Below, in pieces: positions 23,471-35,310 of a stretch of DNA of 64,000 bases. The stretch is taken from the NCBI RefSeq assembly GCF_043290135.1, contig NC_134710.1, forward strand, positions 455,576,376-455,640,375, in the 5' to 3' direction. Source of the DNA: Rhipicephalus microplus. Lineage: Eukaryota; Arthropoda; Arachnida; Ixodida; Ixodidae. Every line of letters begins with the position of its first letter. The stretch's first letter is position 1. Under the pieces are notes generated by a model. The model did not search any database. It had not been told where the DNA came from and saw nothing but the letters and a program-made list of their open reading frames with translations. The translations under genes and the position numbers were made by a program.

Positions 23471-24365
23471 GCCGTTAGCCTTTAAAGGGATTAATGGTTG
23501 TGGCAGCCCTATTGGTCCCCAGAAAGACGAACCACACACTTTTTTAACACCCTTTTGCCTTAGAGTGTACACGTTCTTGGGAACTACACTTAGTGGTGAT
23601 GCCGTGTCGACAATCATTCGCAGTCGACGGCTTTCCCACATCAAGGTGTGCTCAATTGACTGCACTAACGCGTATTTTCCAAACTGTGTGCGACTAGACG
23701 AAACAAAATCTCTTCTTCATTTTCCCAATCCGTTCCGCCGACGACGAACGGTCCCGACGTCGGAGCGTGGGTTCTTTTGGAGACTCTAGCAAGATGTCCT
23801 CTGTTGCCACATTCATGGCAGATGGAACTGCGATGTCGGCACGACGCCGTGGTATGCGGCCCTTTGCATCTGTCGCATGAGAGACTAGGCCTTCGCAGTA
23901 GGTGTCTCTCTTGTACTTCTTTCGTTGCTGTTGTTTCCGTACCATGTTGACGCCACTGCCTGCAGTTAGTGCGTGTGGAGCTTGCATGCTACGAGCATTT
24001 TTGTTCGCTTTTTCAGAAGCGAAGACAAATTCTTCTGCCTCTGCACGAGTCAACTTCTTGTGGCCCAAGAAGCACCGGCGCACTTCTTCGTCCCAAATCC
24101 CGCAAACGATTCGGCTCCGCAACATACGGTCTAATGTCGTTCTCAAATTGCAATAAACAGCAAGTCTTTTCAACTCAGCAATGTAGTTTCAAACGTTTTC
24201 TTGCTCTTCTTGCCTTCGTGGGAAGAAGGTATAGCTTGAGGCTATTTCAGTTGCTTGAAGGTTGAAATGGTCTTCCAGGCATTTGACAACGTCGTCATAC
24301 GTCAAAGAGTTCATGGGGACCACCGGGTCTCACCCTTGCAAAATCCATAACTGTCTCCTCTTAGT
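23453..24365 (-). pseudogene. Gypsy gag-protease fragment
   Basis: On the minus strand the frame at 23,694-24,173 contains the retrotransposon gag core: LDRMLRSRIVCGIWDEEVRR is the counterpart of LNRMLRDRIVCGVRSINLRK in the gag at 58.2 kb. The similarity continues upstream to about 24,365. In another phase around 23,790-23,890 there is a zinc-knuckle region including CHECGNRGHLA. The frame at 23,453-23,665 then carries a retropepsin-like RMIVDTASPLSVVP with the active-site D-T-A/G-S motif. There are at least one frameshift and one in-frame stop. RT and integrase are absent, so this is a fragment of a Ty3/gypsy element distinct from the one at 2.5-5.7 kb. Confidence 0.75.
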
Positions 24366-24469
24366 GCAAATGCAAAAAAATACATCACTAAAAATATATT
24401 TTACTGACATTTCGGCACCTCATGTAGGAGTTTTGTTCACAATAAAAGCCAATATACAGGGTCAGCATA

Positions 24470-24956
24470 TTTGAAAGGACGTGAAAGAGCAAAAGTACTT
24501 TTCACATGTTATGAAAGGACACTTTCACAATCTCTGAAACACTATTCTTACCGAGGCACGACATTTAGTAAGCGAGAAGGCGCACCACTAAAATGCGGGC
24601 GGAGACTCCACCTTTCAATTCCTGTACCAAATGCTGTGACATCATAGATCTTGAAGACTTACTGGGTTCTACACAACTTCTACTCAATAAAATGAAAGAC
24701 ATTTTCATCTGTAAGGTGCCATATATCTAGCACACGAAGTTGTAGAGAATTTTCTCAGGCCAATGTCATGAAAATACAAAAAGTACATTTTTAAATAGGT
24801 CTTCATGTGCGGAGATTTATGAGCAAAATTTAAGAATGAAACTTCAACTTTTATTTTCTTCTTATGATAGTGAAAAATAAGGCATCAAAGTTCTCACAGT
24901 GCAGTTTGTCAATCAAAACTAAATCAATGTTTCTAGCTTTTTAGTCCCCCTTTAAA
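24470..24956. mobile_element. 487-bp MITE with TA target duplication
   Basis: The left end is TTTGAAAGGACGTGAAAGAG. The right end, in reverse complement, is TTTAAAGGGGGACTAAAAAG. Both are flanked by TA (24,468-24,469 and 24,957-24,958). The ends resemble the TTTAAAGGGACACTAAAGAG family that I recall as common in tick genomes. It has no coding capacity and TA flanks fit Tc1/mariner-type mobilisation. The copy is diverged, so it is old. Confidence 0.65.
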
Positions 24957-25169
24957 TATACCTAAGTATATGACATAAGCCTTGCGAGTACATTGTCGAA
25001 AGCGTCCCATCACTCCTGTTCAGCATGTGCCCAGTTGTCTGTATGTGGTGGGATTCCATGGGCAGGCATGTTGCCAGCTTAACTTTTTTTTACCAAAACA
25101 CGTGCACTTAAACACTCAGTTTGAGGGCTTGTAGACTCTCCCCGAAATAAGTGAACATAAGGTCATCCA

Positions 25170-27390
25170 TACCGAATTTGCATTTAAACTGTTAATTCGT
25201 CAAAACACCCAAAAAGCCATTCGGTTGTACGACAAGGGCAATTATGAAGCAATGAATTTGGCGCTTAACGCATTCTTATCCAGTCTAGAAGCCACTTTTT
25301 TTCCCGGTCCGTCGAAGAAAACTGGACACTGTTTAAGGACAAGGTCAATGAATTGGCTGACAGGTTTATTCCGAAATTCCGCTTCCGCGCAAAGTGCCAA
25401 CAGCCATGGTTCTCTAAAACTTTGAAAAGATTAGAAAACAAGAAAAAAACGTCTGTTTAGATTCGCAAAAAGACTAGAAGACTCGCAAAAATGGCAGAAA
25501 TACTACGCGGCTGAAAAAGCTTATACATGCGCAGTTCAAGACGCAAACAATAATTTTTTCAACGTTGACTTACTAAGCATGCTGACTAACAACCAAAAAA
25601 AATTTGACAGGTATTGAACCCCCCGCATACTGCCCCAATTACTCTTACCATTAAATCGGGTCACGTATTCACCGATGATCATTGCGCCAACATCTTCAAC
25701 ACCGCTTTCTCATCCGTGTTTACCAAAGAAAGTAACGTGTCATTTACAGTACCACCCACTATTATAAAATGTGCTATGCCACCGGTATCGTTTACTGCTG
25801 GTGGAAGTATGTGCCTAATTGACAAATTAAAACTTTCCTCCTCTTCTGGTATTGACGAAATCAACTCCAAATTCCTTAAGAACACAAAATATATTAGTGC
25901 ACCATTTCTATGCTGGCTCTTCTCACAGTCACAATTAACAGAACGCTTACCAGATGACTGGAAGAACGCGAAGGTCGTTCCGATTTTCAAATGGGGTAAC
26001 AAAAACTCGCCATTAAACTATCGTCCCATATCCTTAACCAGCGTACCCTGTAAAACAATGAAACACGTCATCTACACGCATATCATAGACATTCTTCATT
26101 CAAACAGCTTTTTTCATCCAGCATAACATGAGTTCCGCAGAGGTTTCTCTTGTGAAACGCAACTGGCCTTATTTGTTCATGATTTGCATACTAACCTGGA
26201 CTGTAACTTACAAACCGATGCCGCATTCTTCGACTTTCCCAAAGCGTTCGACAAAGTACCCCATTCCCGACTGTTACTAAAACTTTCCCAGTTAAATCTT
26301 CACCCGTACATACTAAATTGGATCAGAGAATTCTTTGCAAACCGCTCCCAGTCTGTTTATATCAACAACCGTATCTCTACTACTTTTCCAGTAACGTCCG
26401 GAGTACCCCAGGGTTCGGTTCTTGGTCCCCTTTTATTCCTTATATACATAAATGACTTGCCTTCAAACCTAACCTGTAAAACCCACCTGTTTGCTGATGA
26501 CTGCGTTATATATGACATTGTTACTGACACTTCAAAACAGTCATGCTTACAAGCCAACCTAAACTGCCTCCAGGAATGGTGTGAGCGCTGGCTCATAGAA
26601 CTTAACCCGAGTAAATGTAAAGTCGTTTCATTTCATCGCCGCCACATGCCGCTTGTGTATCGGTACGCAGTTAATGCCATCCCGCTAGAAAATGTTCCGA
26701 CATTCAAGTATTTGGGCGTCACTCTTTGTAGCAATCTTTCATAGAACATACACATCACTAATATCGTTTCATCTGCAAATAAAACACTGGGTTTCCTGAA
26801 GCGCCATTTACGCCTCACTCCACCACACGTAAAATTACAAGAATACAAATCCATCGTTCGACCTAAACTAGAATACGCATCGCCGATTTGGGACCCTCGA
26901 CAATCTTATCTTACACGTGCCATCGAATCGCTTCAAAACTGGGCCGCTATATTTATTCACTGTTCATACACTTCAACTGGCAGCGTATCTGAATTGAAAG
27001 CAGAATCTTGTTTACCAGATCTAGAACTTCGCCGTCGTATAGCCAGCCTGTCATTGTTCCACAAACGTTTTCATAGTTCCTTGCATGCCCCACCTTATAT
27101 TGTTCCTGCAACACGCATATCTCACCGCACGAGCCATTTGCTTCAAGTTGCTCGGCCACGCTCCCGGACTTCTACTTTTTCTGCCTCGTTTTTCCCACGT
27201 ACCGCACCAGACTGGAACGGCCTTCCCAGTGAAATTGCAACCATTCTCTGCCCATCATCGTTCATAGAAAATATCAATAATCACTTTTAATGTTAAATCT
27301 TTGGCTTTTATGTTTTGTGTTTAATATTACCCACCCCTTATGTAATAGTCCTCGCGGCTCTTTAAGAAAATAAAATGAAATGAAATGTTC
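25170..27390 (+). mobile_element. 5'-truncated LINE with RT, CR1/jockey-like
   Basis: This is a non-LTR retrotransposon lacking its ORF1 and endonuclease. The pre-RT linker is readable from about 25,180 (frameshifted near 25,290 and 25,425). RT follows from 25,614 to 27,288, and the 3' end carries a simple AAAATAAAATGAAATG-like tail near 27,367-27,386. The C-terminal [13 protein letters not shown] block is typical of CR1/jockey-group LINEs. Clade assignment is by motif memory only. Confidence 0.85.
25614..27290 (+). pseudogene. LINE reverse transcriptase, two in-frame stops
   Basis: The enzyme would copy LINE RNA at the nicked target. All three open segments (25,614-26,126, 26,184-26,744 and the stretch to 27,290) lie in the same phase and are separated only by stops: TAA at 26,124-26,126, where CAA would fit, and TAG at 26,742-26,744. 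Visible RT motifs in order are WKNAKVVPIFK with LNYRPISLTS, FFDFPKAFDKVPH, TSGVPQGSVLGPLLF and the catalytic FADDCVIY. The thumb/C-terminal part includes KYLGVTL and ends in [13 protein letters not shown]. Catalytic residues are kept, so point stops and not loss of the active site inactivate this copy. Confidence 0.85.
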
Positions 27391-29001
27391 AGCAAGGGCA
27401 TTCGAGGTCACGTGTCATTTTGGGACATCATGTTTATGTTGTTTAACTCTTCTTGAAATGGTCAATTTTACTGTTACACAGGTTTTCACAATCGTGGGAG
27501 CCCATGGCCGGATGAAGACCGCGGCAATTTATTTTCCTTCACATTGACTACAAAAGTTCGTAGCTTCTATGCTTGTACATGAACTATTTGGATGTCTGTT
27601 GCATCACACAAAATATCTGACTTTAGAACCGCTATATTACTCATGTAGGTAAATTTGTACATGTTTGTTTTGGCCGCGATTTTGGCTTGTATGGTTAGGA
27701 TAGAACACCCATCAGCAGAAGCTTGCTGAGGTATGTCGTGCCTCTTATTACTGATATTATATTAGTGTTTTATTATTAGCAATGCAATGAAAAACATCCT
27801 CACCTACACACTCATTGCTGGTAGCTGTGCATTTTCAGCTAAATTTCTCATTTCAGTTAATTGATATTGTCCTTATATTCGTGAATATTTTTCAGCAGCA
27901 CATCCATATAAGAGTACGTAAACGAAAGTTACATGCTGTTATTTGTGATTTTTTTGTGGATTTGAGGCAGCTGTTCTGAACTGACTGATTTCTTTTGCCA
28001 TCATATTTATACCTGCCTAGTCTCCCGGATCACCCGGGAGACTTCCGGATTTTGAACGTTTCTTCCAGGTCATAGGAAAATCTCCCTGAAAAGCAGTTTT
28101 GCCTCGCGCATCCACTGCTTTGTCTGGCCACTTGAGCAAATTGTTTGGCCCTGTAGTAAAAGAATTATTTTTAGCAATGGTAGCAAGGTTCAACTTGGTT
28201 CAATGTACGTTTTCGAGAGGCGAAACTAGCGCCAGAACATGCTGCCTGCCGAATCGGAGCAGCGAAATCGCGCATGGCTTTGCAGTTTTTGAAAGTCACA
28301 CACAATAATTAAAAAAAAAAGAGAACGCTTCATTTTAGCGGAGGGAAGGCAGTGACCCTGTGGTACAGTTAGTGTTTTCGCTGGCTATTTAAGGTGCCAG
28401 CATTCTCACACGAGAGAGAAACAAAAGAATAGCAAAAAGGGAGCGCCTCCTCCGGGCTTGCTTGATGTGACTGACCAGTGCATTTGCAAACTCTTTTTTG
28501 GCTGTTCTATTAGAGCCAGCAGTGGGTGTGCTGCTGTTAACCTTTGGGGTTAAGGTGGAGCCTATAGTCAGCCCTTTACATTGAAATATTAAAGAGTGGC
28601 ACAGAGACTCTGGCGGACAAAGAGGGGCAGGGGGGTGATGCAGGGGGAGAGTGGTGACGCTGTGACGGACGTTCACTCTCTCCCACCTGTACCCGGAATG
28701 CTTATGCCCACACCTCACCACACACTTTCGGTACCTCCTTTTTGCGACCCCTTTCCCTCAAGGAGCTAAGCTGAACCGTGCTTCCACAAAAGTTTCTCGA
28801 ACCTAATGGCAGGGCTTAACGAATTCTCCTTTTCATTTCAAGTAGTTGCTATTGCATTGATTGCTTCGCCCTTGTGGCGAAACTGGATTTTTTATCTCTG
28901 CTTTAGCTGCGTTCCTCCCCCATGCTTCCACGCTTTTGCCAATTTTAAAACACACGATGCGTGGGCGGATGTTATCGATTGGGATAATACGCAACGCATG
29001 A
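27391..29001. other. Unassigned DNA
   Basis: No gene is supported. A palindrome-like GTCTCCCGGATCACCCGGGA occurs near 28,019-28,041. The patch 28,389-28,740 is GC-richer with a 110-codon minus frame that has no motif. Confidence 0.45.
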
Positions 29002-29011
29002 TAGCGACGGC

Positions 29012-29184
29012 CAGTGGCATAGCCAGGCCATGAGGGGGGGGCACATCGCGAATGTGCGCCTCCCTCCCGAAATATTTTTATACCATGGCATATATATAGC
29101 CCAATAATACCATTTGCATGCCCCCCTTCAGATCAAGGTGCGCTCCCCCATCCCCCCCCCCTGACGAAAACTTGCCTATGCCCC
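29012..29184. repeat. Short repeat with G-run/C-run ends and candidate TSD
   Basis: The left end CAGTGGCATAGCCAGG and the reverse complement of the right end (GGGGCATAGGCAAG) are imperfect inverted repeats. Each is followed by homopolymeric G or C runs. Direct repeats TAGCGACGGC (29,002-29,011) and TAGCGATGGC (29,185-29,194) flank it and may be a 10-bp target duplication with one change. It may be a short non-autonomous element. Confidence 0.5.
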
Positions 29185-29194
29185 TAGCGATGGC

Positions 29195-29884
29195 AAAGAC
29201 CGGTCGAAAATGTCCTTGTAATTGCTATCGCAATAAAAATGAAGTGGCTCTTGCCTTCTAGTCGTCTTAGGCATAAGCATAAGGTACCAAGTGAGGCACG
29301 TTTTTCTTTATTAACTGCTTCTAGAACACTACAGGGGGATTTTGGAGTATAGACAGAAGACCCCAGACACATAAAACGTTGCTGCAAAAGGAAAGCGAAG
29401 TTTCTTAAATCGTGTAGTTTCAGCCCAAAGAGATGAGTGCCGGAGGAGGTTGGCTTTATGAGACTAGCTAAAAGACGCCATGTTAAGCCCAGCCAGATAA
29501 TGCGTTCTGAAGAAAATTAATCATTCTCTATCCTTGGAGTCGCTAAGGGAAATGCAGTTGCGACTATATGTGTCTAGTGTTCTACATCACAGCGTTTGTC
29601 TAACATATATACTGATAACCGCATAGATGTATAGAATAATATTTCATGAAGTAAAATTTCATTCAACCAGTTTTTTGTTTATTTGCTTCGAAAATAATCA
29701 CTGAAATTGTTTTTTCAGTGGCCAACATAATGATGCCATTATTTTAGCATGATCAACTAAAACAGGGAGTGCTCTTAAATGTCTTAATTAACACATAGAC
29801 CAAGTCATAGCTCACACACAATGTTTATTTTTTCTTCGCAGGGCACTGAAACTATTCACCCCCACTGTACGCCTTCTTGCGCAT
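29195..29884. other. Unassigned DNA
   Basis: No recognisable gene or repeat. Confidence 0.5.
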
Positions 29885-29899
29885 AAATCCGTTGTTCTG

Positions 29900-30138
29900 T
29901 TGCCCCGCCGTGGTGGTCTAGTGACTAAGGTACTCGGCTGCTGACTCGCAGGTCACGGGTTCAAATCCTGGCTGCGGCGGCTGCATTTCCGATGGAGGCT
30001 GAAATGTTTTAGGCCTGTGTGCTCAGATTTGGGTGCACGTTTAAGAACCCAGGTGGTCGAAATTTTCGAAGCCCTCTACTACGGCGACTCTCATAATCAT
30101 ATGGTGGTTTCGGGACGTTAAACCCAACAAATCAATCA
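29900..30138 (+). mobile_element. Ruka SINE, near full length, with target duplication
   Basis: The element starts with a tRNA-like head (GCCCCGCCGTGGTGGTCTAG as box A region, then GGTCACGGGTTCAAATCC as box B, the internal RNA polymerase III promoter). The Ruka body follows (GATGGAGGCTGAAATG, GTGCTCAGATTTGGGTGCAC) and the 3' end is GGGACGTTAAACCC...ATCAATCAAA. It is flanked by 15-bp direct repeats that differ at one base, at 29,885-29,899 and 30,139-30,153, sharing CGTTGTTCTG. Of the copies here, this one best anchors the family call. It is a SINE and not a tRNA gene. Confidence 0.9.
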
Positions 30139-30159
30139 AAATACGTTGTTCTGCCTAGG

Positions 30160-30480
30160 TTAGACTAGGCTGCACTTATCTGGGAACCATGTAACAAAAC
30201 AAATATGATAAAATTGGAATCAATTCAGAAGAGAGCAGTCCGTTTTATATATAATCTCTATGATCGTACATCAGTGCCAGACCTGTTAACCAGAGGGGAG
30301 CTTCAACCTCTATCCACTAGAATTCGTCATTCACGTTTGAGGTTTTTTTACCAAACGGGATTGGGGCATGTAATGGTCGAGACATATTCTGTTACCCCAC
30401 TCACAGAGCACAAGACAACGGCATGATAGAAGACTAACACCACATCAAACGCGACGTAATGCATTTAAATATTATTATTT
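30160..30480 (+). pseudogene. LINE RT C-terminal fragment
   Basis: The plus frame at 30,205-30,426 contains LESIQKRAVRFIYNLYDR and RHSRLRFFYQ, which are post-RT motifs of CR1/L2/jockey-group LINE proteins. The polymerase core is missing upstream and the frame ends at TGA; a further 25 or so related residues can be read to about 30,480 in another phase. It is a short, dead fragment just after the Ruka copy. Confidence 0.65.
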
Positions 30481-31680
30481 TCCCAGTAACCGTAAATAAT
30501 TAGAATATATTAACAAATGAGCGAGTGTTGCAGGCTCGACGCTCATCATCGACGCTCACGAGGTATTCTTCCTCTCCTTGATTATAGAGTTTATTCTTTC
30601 CAAGACAGCCGCACGCAGAGGTGCCCGTGTCAACACAACTCGTTGCTTCAAAATAACAGACATCTTTTTGTTTGTGCAATGTGTGACAAGGCGCTCTGCA
30701 TTGACCCGTGTTTCAAGAAATACCACGTTATGAAATAATACTATAGATCCGCAAAGGGCGCTGGGGCGGCAGCTGCCGTAGTGTAGTCACGCACAGTGGT
30801 CATCGTATGATAACCAAAGTGCTTGGCCGTCCAGCAGCGTCCCCGGTGCTAGTTATTGGGATTCCTTTTCTCATCCCTTCATATAAAATCTGACGATCAT
30901 ACGATCGATCGCCGAACAACTACAGCAGCGTTGACTGGAGATAGGTAAAGATGTAAACTTCCACTGGTGCCGCTGAGCTGAGCTCCTGGAGCTTCGCCTA
31001 TGGTACTCTTTGCAGTTATAAATAATGCTGACGCCAAAATACTGTTGCTGATATTTTTTCATAGAATTTTCTCAATTTTACACACTTAGTACATTCAAAA
31101 TCTCCTATGAAGTGATTTCGCCTTTTGAAAAGCTTAAAAATTACGCACAAAAAATTACACATGCTTGCAAGACAGTGACGGCAATGGGTGGCATGGTGCC
31201 TTCTTGCATTGACGTGGCAGAAAGTTATGTGCCACTAAGGGAGTTTTGCAAAAATACTTGGGGGGGGGGGAGAAAACCCGGAAATCTCGGGGAATTTCAA
31301 AATGCAAACTTGGTAGACACTCTACTATAGTTTGATATTACGACTGATTTGGGTATGTTTGCGGCTACAGTTGTCTGAGGGCCAACCGCTGTGCTTTTTC
31401 ATCCATCATCTTGCTGGTTGTAGGACAGGGGAGATAGGTCAGTTAGTGGGCCTTGGTAAATTCATAGTAGCTTGCCAAGTGTTCTTTGAGGAAAATTCCT
31501 AAGTTGTGGCAAAATTTTGTTGTAGCAGCATTTATGTGACTGCACACAGGCAGCTTAACAATTATTCCTCTGTGCACGTCTTTTTCGCAGTGTAGTGAGA
31601 CTACCTTGCAAGGACTGAAATATAATTGAAAGGTTGTGTTTGTGAGTGAAAAAGTGGGGCCATCCTTTTTCGTTTTGCAG
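30481..31680. other. Unassigned DNA, possible intron
   Basis: No repeat is recognised. If the exon at 31,681 is real, the 3' part of this stretch is intron. A run of ten or more G lies at 31,261-31,271. Frames at 30,517-30,738 and 31,112-31,330 lack motifs. Confidence 0.4.
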
Positions 31681-31818
31681 GGGAAATCTTTGCATCAAGA
31701 TACCGTGCGGCCGCCAGCATGAGTACCCATTCTACAGGAGAGCGGTATGCAACACTGACACTGACGACTTGCTTTGGACGTTCGTAACCATTGTGCGTGT
31801 GATGGAAGACATGGTTTC
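31681..31818 (+). CDS. Candidate host-gene internal exon 1
   Basis: A 138-bp segment is bounded by a pyrimidine-rich acceptor (CCTTTTTCGTTTTGCAG) and a consensus donor (TTTC followed by GTAAGT). The only open frame leaves one base before and two bases after 45 codons. It contains NLCIKIPCGRQHEYPFYRR and DDLLWTFVTIVRVMEDMV, which has the composition of a real conserved protein and no transposon motif. Its end phase matches the start phase of the exon at 39,062. I do not recognise the protein family. It is unlike the surrounding TE-derived frames. Neighbouring exons upstream were not found. Confidence 0.5.
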
Positions 31819-32197
31819 GTAAGTACTTCTACACGACAGCTTAAGCTTCTTTCATAATTTTGGAAAAAAGCTTTTAGGGTAACGAGACCACACAGAGGCT
31901 TGCTTATAGTAGAAGAGAGGTGTATTGACTAGCCTCCACAGGATGTAAACAACTTGCACATTTTCTGCGACAGATGGTGCGATACGTTTTGGGTCATGCA
32001 TGTGGGTGTCGCTGGCTTGCTGTGAACTTATGAGGAAAATGTAACTCAGCTATATTATAAGTGATAAAATGGGTTCTAGAGCTTATGTTTATTTTTTGTT
32101 TTCAAGCTCAGGTGATCGACTGCTGATGCTGTGAAAAACAAAGTTAAAGCGGGTGGGTGTGAGTACTGCACAGGCCACGATTCTCGACCTGAGTTCC
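31819..32197. other. Unassigned, putative intron
   Basis: Non-coding between the candidate exon and a SINE. Nothing else is seen. Confidence 0.4.
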
Positions 32198-32213
32198 GAA
32201 ATTTTCAAGTTGA

Positions 32214-32380
32214 TATGTGGGGTTTAACGTCCCAAAACCACCATTTGATTTTGAGAGACGCCGTAGTGGAGGGCTCCGAAAATTTCGACCACCTGGGTTC
32301 TTTAACGTGCACCCAAATATGAGTACACGGGCCTACAACATTTCCGCCTCCATCGGAAATGCAGCCGCCACAGCCGGGAT
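32214..32380 (-). mobile_element. Ruka SINE, minus strand, 5'-truncated, with TSD
   Basis: The plus strand shows the reverse complement of the Ruka body: TATGTGGGGTTTAACGTCCC at the left and CATTTCCGCCTCCATCGG near the right, where the tRNA head is lost. It is flanked by a perfect 16-bp direct repeat, GAAATTTTCAAGTTGA, at 32,198-32,213 and 32,381-32,396. Orientation is opposite to the candidate host gene, in whose intron it would lie. Confidence 0.88.
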
Positions 32381-32396
32381 GAAATTTTCAAGTTGA

Positions 32397-35184
32397 CATG
32401 CCCTAACCCGGCCAGTGACTAATGTGAGACCTGGGCCCGATTCGAGCTTGACAATTAATTTAGTCTTCTGGATCCGACCTGGCTTGAGCCAACCCCATTG
32501 AGGCCCGACAGGGCTCATGCCAATTATCTAGTTGGTGTTGTTTGAACAGGGAATCGACAGCAAGGTGTTTTAAATGCAAATATCTACCCTCAGTTGGTGT
32601 GTGCTTTGAAAACAATGCTTTAACCTTCGTGTGAAAAGTTGTTCACTGTGGAAAAAGCTGAGCCAAAACACTGGGCTTGATGAACATTTGTGCGAGAGTG
32701 AGGCACTGCATCTATTTTTTTTCGAATACTAGGAGGACCATCAAGGGAATTTTGTAGCAGATATTCTAGTTCGGAAAGTAATTTGCACTGTTCGAATAGG
32801 CAACAGAAAGAGAGGGGGCAAAAAACATAATTCTCTCTTCGCTTTGCTTAGATTGAACTGTCTAACACACTAACGACAAAGTCAGTCATACGCCCTTTTG
32901 GATATGTACCACCTGCCTTCAGCAGTGCCTTGCCAACGTAAAATGAATAGAAGAAAAAAGCCGAATTTGTTACTTTCGTTGTAAATGAACTAACCTAACC
33001 GAATGCACTATGTGCAGTGTTTAGGAATACGTATAAGCAGGCACAAGGAAGGAGAAACTTTTTTATTATAGTTTTATTGTATTTTTAAAGTTAATAAACC
33101 AGCCTTATCTGCAATGAGTGTGTATAGACAATTCGGTGAGCAGATGACATGGAGCACATGAATACATGTGGAGGGACTAATCGGCCTTCCTATTGGTTAA
33201 GGGGCCCTGTAGCCTCCAAAGTGCTGAAGGCAACTTCTCAAACAGAGTATAGATCGGCGTGTACCTAAGCAGACGTCTGGCAGCACAAGTAAGGTTGCTC
33301 AGTTTCCAGGCACTTTCACAGTGGTAGAATGACTGAAAAAATGATTCAGAAGGCAGCTTGAAGCCTGAATTGCTGTCAGCTTTTGAAGAGCAACCAAACA
33401 TTGCTTTCAAATGCAAAAAGCCATCAATGCAACTAGCAAAAATTGATATATCATTTTATCTCATATATTTCAAATACACTAGGCTCATTAAACAGAACGT
33501 AAAGAGACCAGATAAATGTGTTTTGTTTAACAATCTGGGTGCAGACTGCAAGTGTGAAACCAGTCACATCGAGGGCCGTTGTTCCATTTAAGCAGGAGTG
33601 CAATGCTGCCGTGCAATGCTGCCATTTGCCTGTTTGCAAGATTTCTTTCCAGGGTGCTCCACTTGGTGGAAAAAAGCAGCACCTGGCTGGCACCGAGCTG
33701 AGTGGCATGGGCACTGAGAAACGACTGAAAGCGACTGTACTGCATGTTTATAGCTGACGACCCAAGCGAGTCGCACCCTATTGTACTAGGCTCCACTTGT
33801 AGAGTACCAAAGTATGGATGAAACGTGCAGTAACTTGCAACGTGCAGTAATGGATGCAACGTGCAGTAATGATGGTTTAGTATAACAATGGATACATGGA
33901 ATATAAAGGACTGCGGAATCCTAAATACACTTTTTCAGTGGAATCTTCTTTCAGAACACTTACTGGCCTCTCGTGCTATGACCAGCAACAAACTAACTTA
34001 TCGTGTATGTTTTGCAGCAATAATGAAAACCCATTGCAGTGCATTCTGTTAATAGTGTTGCAATACCTGGCTTATTTAGTGCTTATTTTTTGTGTATATG
34101 CCCTTGCTGCTTGTGTTTGGCAGGCATTCTAGCAATATTTGTATAGCTGTTTATATGTATTAATGGGTCCTTAGCCGTACTACCTACTTTGGCTGGTGAC
34201 TGTGTACTGTGCGATGGGCCTTGCGAACTGGAGGATCTTGCATGCCGCAATTTTTAATGTCTATGTTGCGGGCTTACTTAATACTTGGTCATTGTTGGCA
34301 ACAGATGTTGTAATGTTGTAATGTTTCACCAACATTATTGGTGCAACAGAAATGTCAGTTTCTCTGTATGATGTCCACATCTTGGAGTGACTCACGCTCA
34401 CCTCTACAAGCAGGCTGTTGTGTAGGCACAGCAACCATTTCTCGATTGAAGTAGTGGAAACTGCCACAAGGCACCCAGCATGTGTAAATAGCAGCATTCT
34501 GTGCCTCAATTCACCTGTGTAGGTGTTCCAGCTGTCAGTGCCTCTGTCATGAAGTGTGTTCATTCGCGCTCAAGTTGTCTGCAGGCTGCCTTGCCGAGGG
34601 TGCTCCCACGTATTCCTCTGAAAGCTTTCATGCTGGCTTCCAAGCCATTTCATTGCTTCCATGTGGACTCGGGCACCTTTTTTTTTCAAGCACCCTGGGT
34701 TCGTATATTGCTGGCAAGCAGTGGCAGCTCTTGCCTTGCTGTTGCAATAACTTCAGAGGCAATCTACGTGGTCTATTCGCATGCTTGCCACAAGTGCCGT
34801 CTTTGCTCTTCGAGCCGAAAGCTCTGTTAAACAGTAGTTTGCAAAAGAGCGCTGATTCGTTCACATTTGCAGTTTTCTGGTAGGATTTTTTTTTCTAATT
34901 GTGAGCACGAGCAGAATGAAAATAAGGGGGCCCATTAGTTCTATTTACGCTTGCTTTACTCGGAAGAAGTTTTCGTACAGTTTATTCGAGACTTGGCACC
35001 TCGAACATGACTGGTCATTCAAGAGACAATCATTCAGAAGTCCTTCCAAACGTCCCAATTGACAACTGCCCCTGGCAGCCAGTTTTGCTGAATGGGCAGC
35101 TCCTTTCTGTTCCGGGGAATTGCAACTTGCAGTAATTATGCTCTTTTCAATTGCTGGAAATGAAAAAAGTCTTAGCCCGTTCCG
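32397..35184. other. Unassigned DNA, putative intron
   Basis: No gene is firmly supported. Minus-strand frames (for example 33,177-33,416, 33,527-33,859 and 34,261-34,563) are longer than chance would favour in AT-rich DNA, and one segment near 33,180-33,225 resembles 17,080-17,110, but no family is recognised. Three tandem CAACGTGCAGTAA-like units lie at about 33,822-33,872. Confidence 0.4.
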
Positions 35185-35310
35185 ACTTAGAAGAGTGGCA
35201 GCTTGGGCTAGTTGGTATGGCATGACGATAGCGCTCGTGTCTTTCGTGTCCTTCTTGTCTCTGTGTCGTAGTTTTGTTCTCGCGCTGTAACTATCGTCGT
35301 CCCGTTCCGA
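35185..35310 (+). repeat. Dispersed repeat sharing hairpin-flank sequence
   Basis: The segment starts GAAGAGTGGCAGCTTGGGCT and continues AGTTGGTATGGCATGACG, then a T/C-rich stretch with GTGTCCTTCTTGTC. The AGCTTGGGCTAGTTGGT core recurs on the minus strand at about 14,705-14,730, beside the 53-bp hairpin. A dispersed tick repeat is inferred; its full length is unknown. Confidence 0.5.

Noticed and set aside
29900..29975. Apparent tRNA gene
   Set aside because: It is the tRNA-derived head of a Ruka SINE with target duplications; the acceptor stem does not pair properly and the sequence continues as the SINE body.
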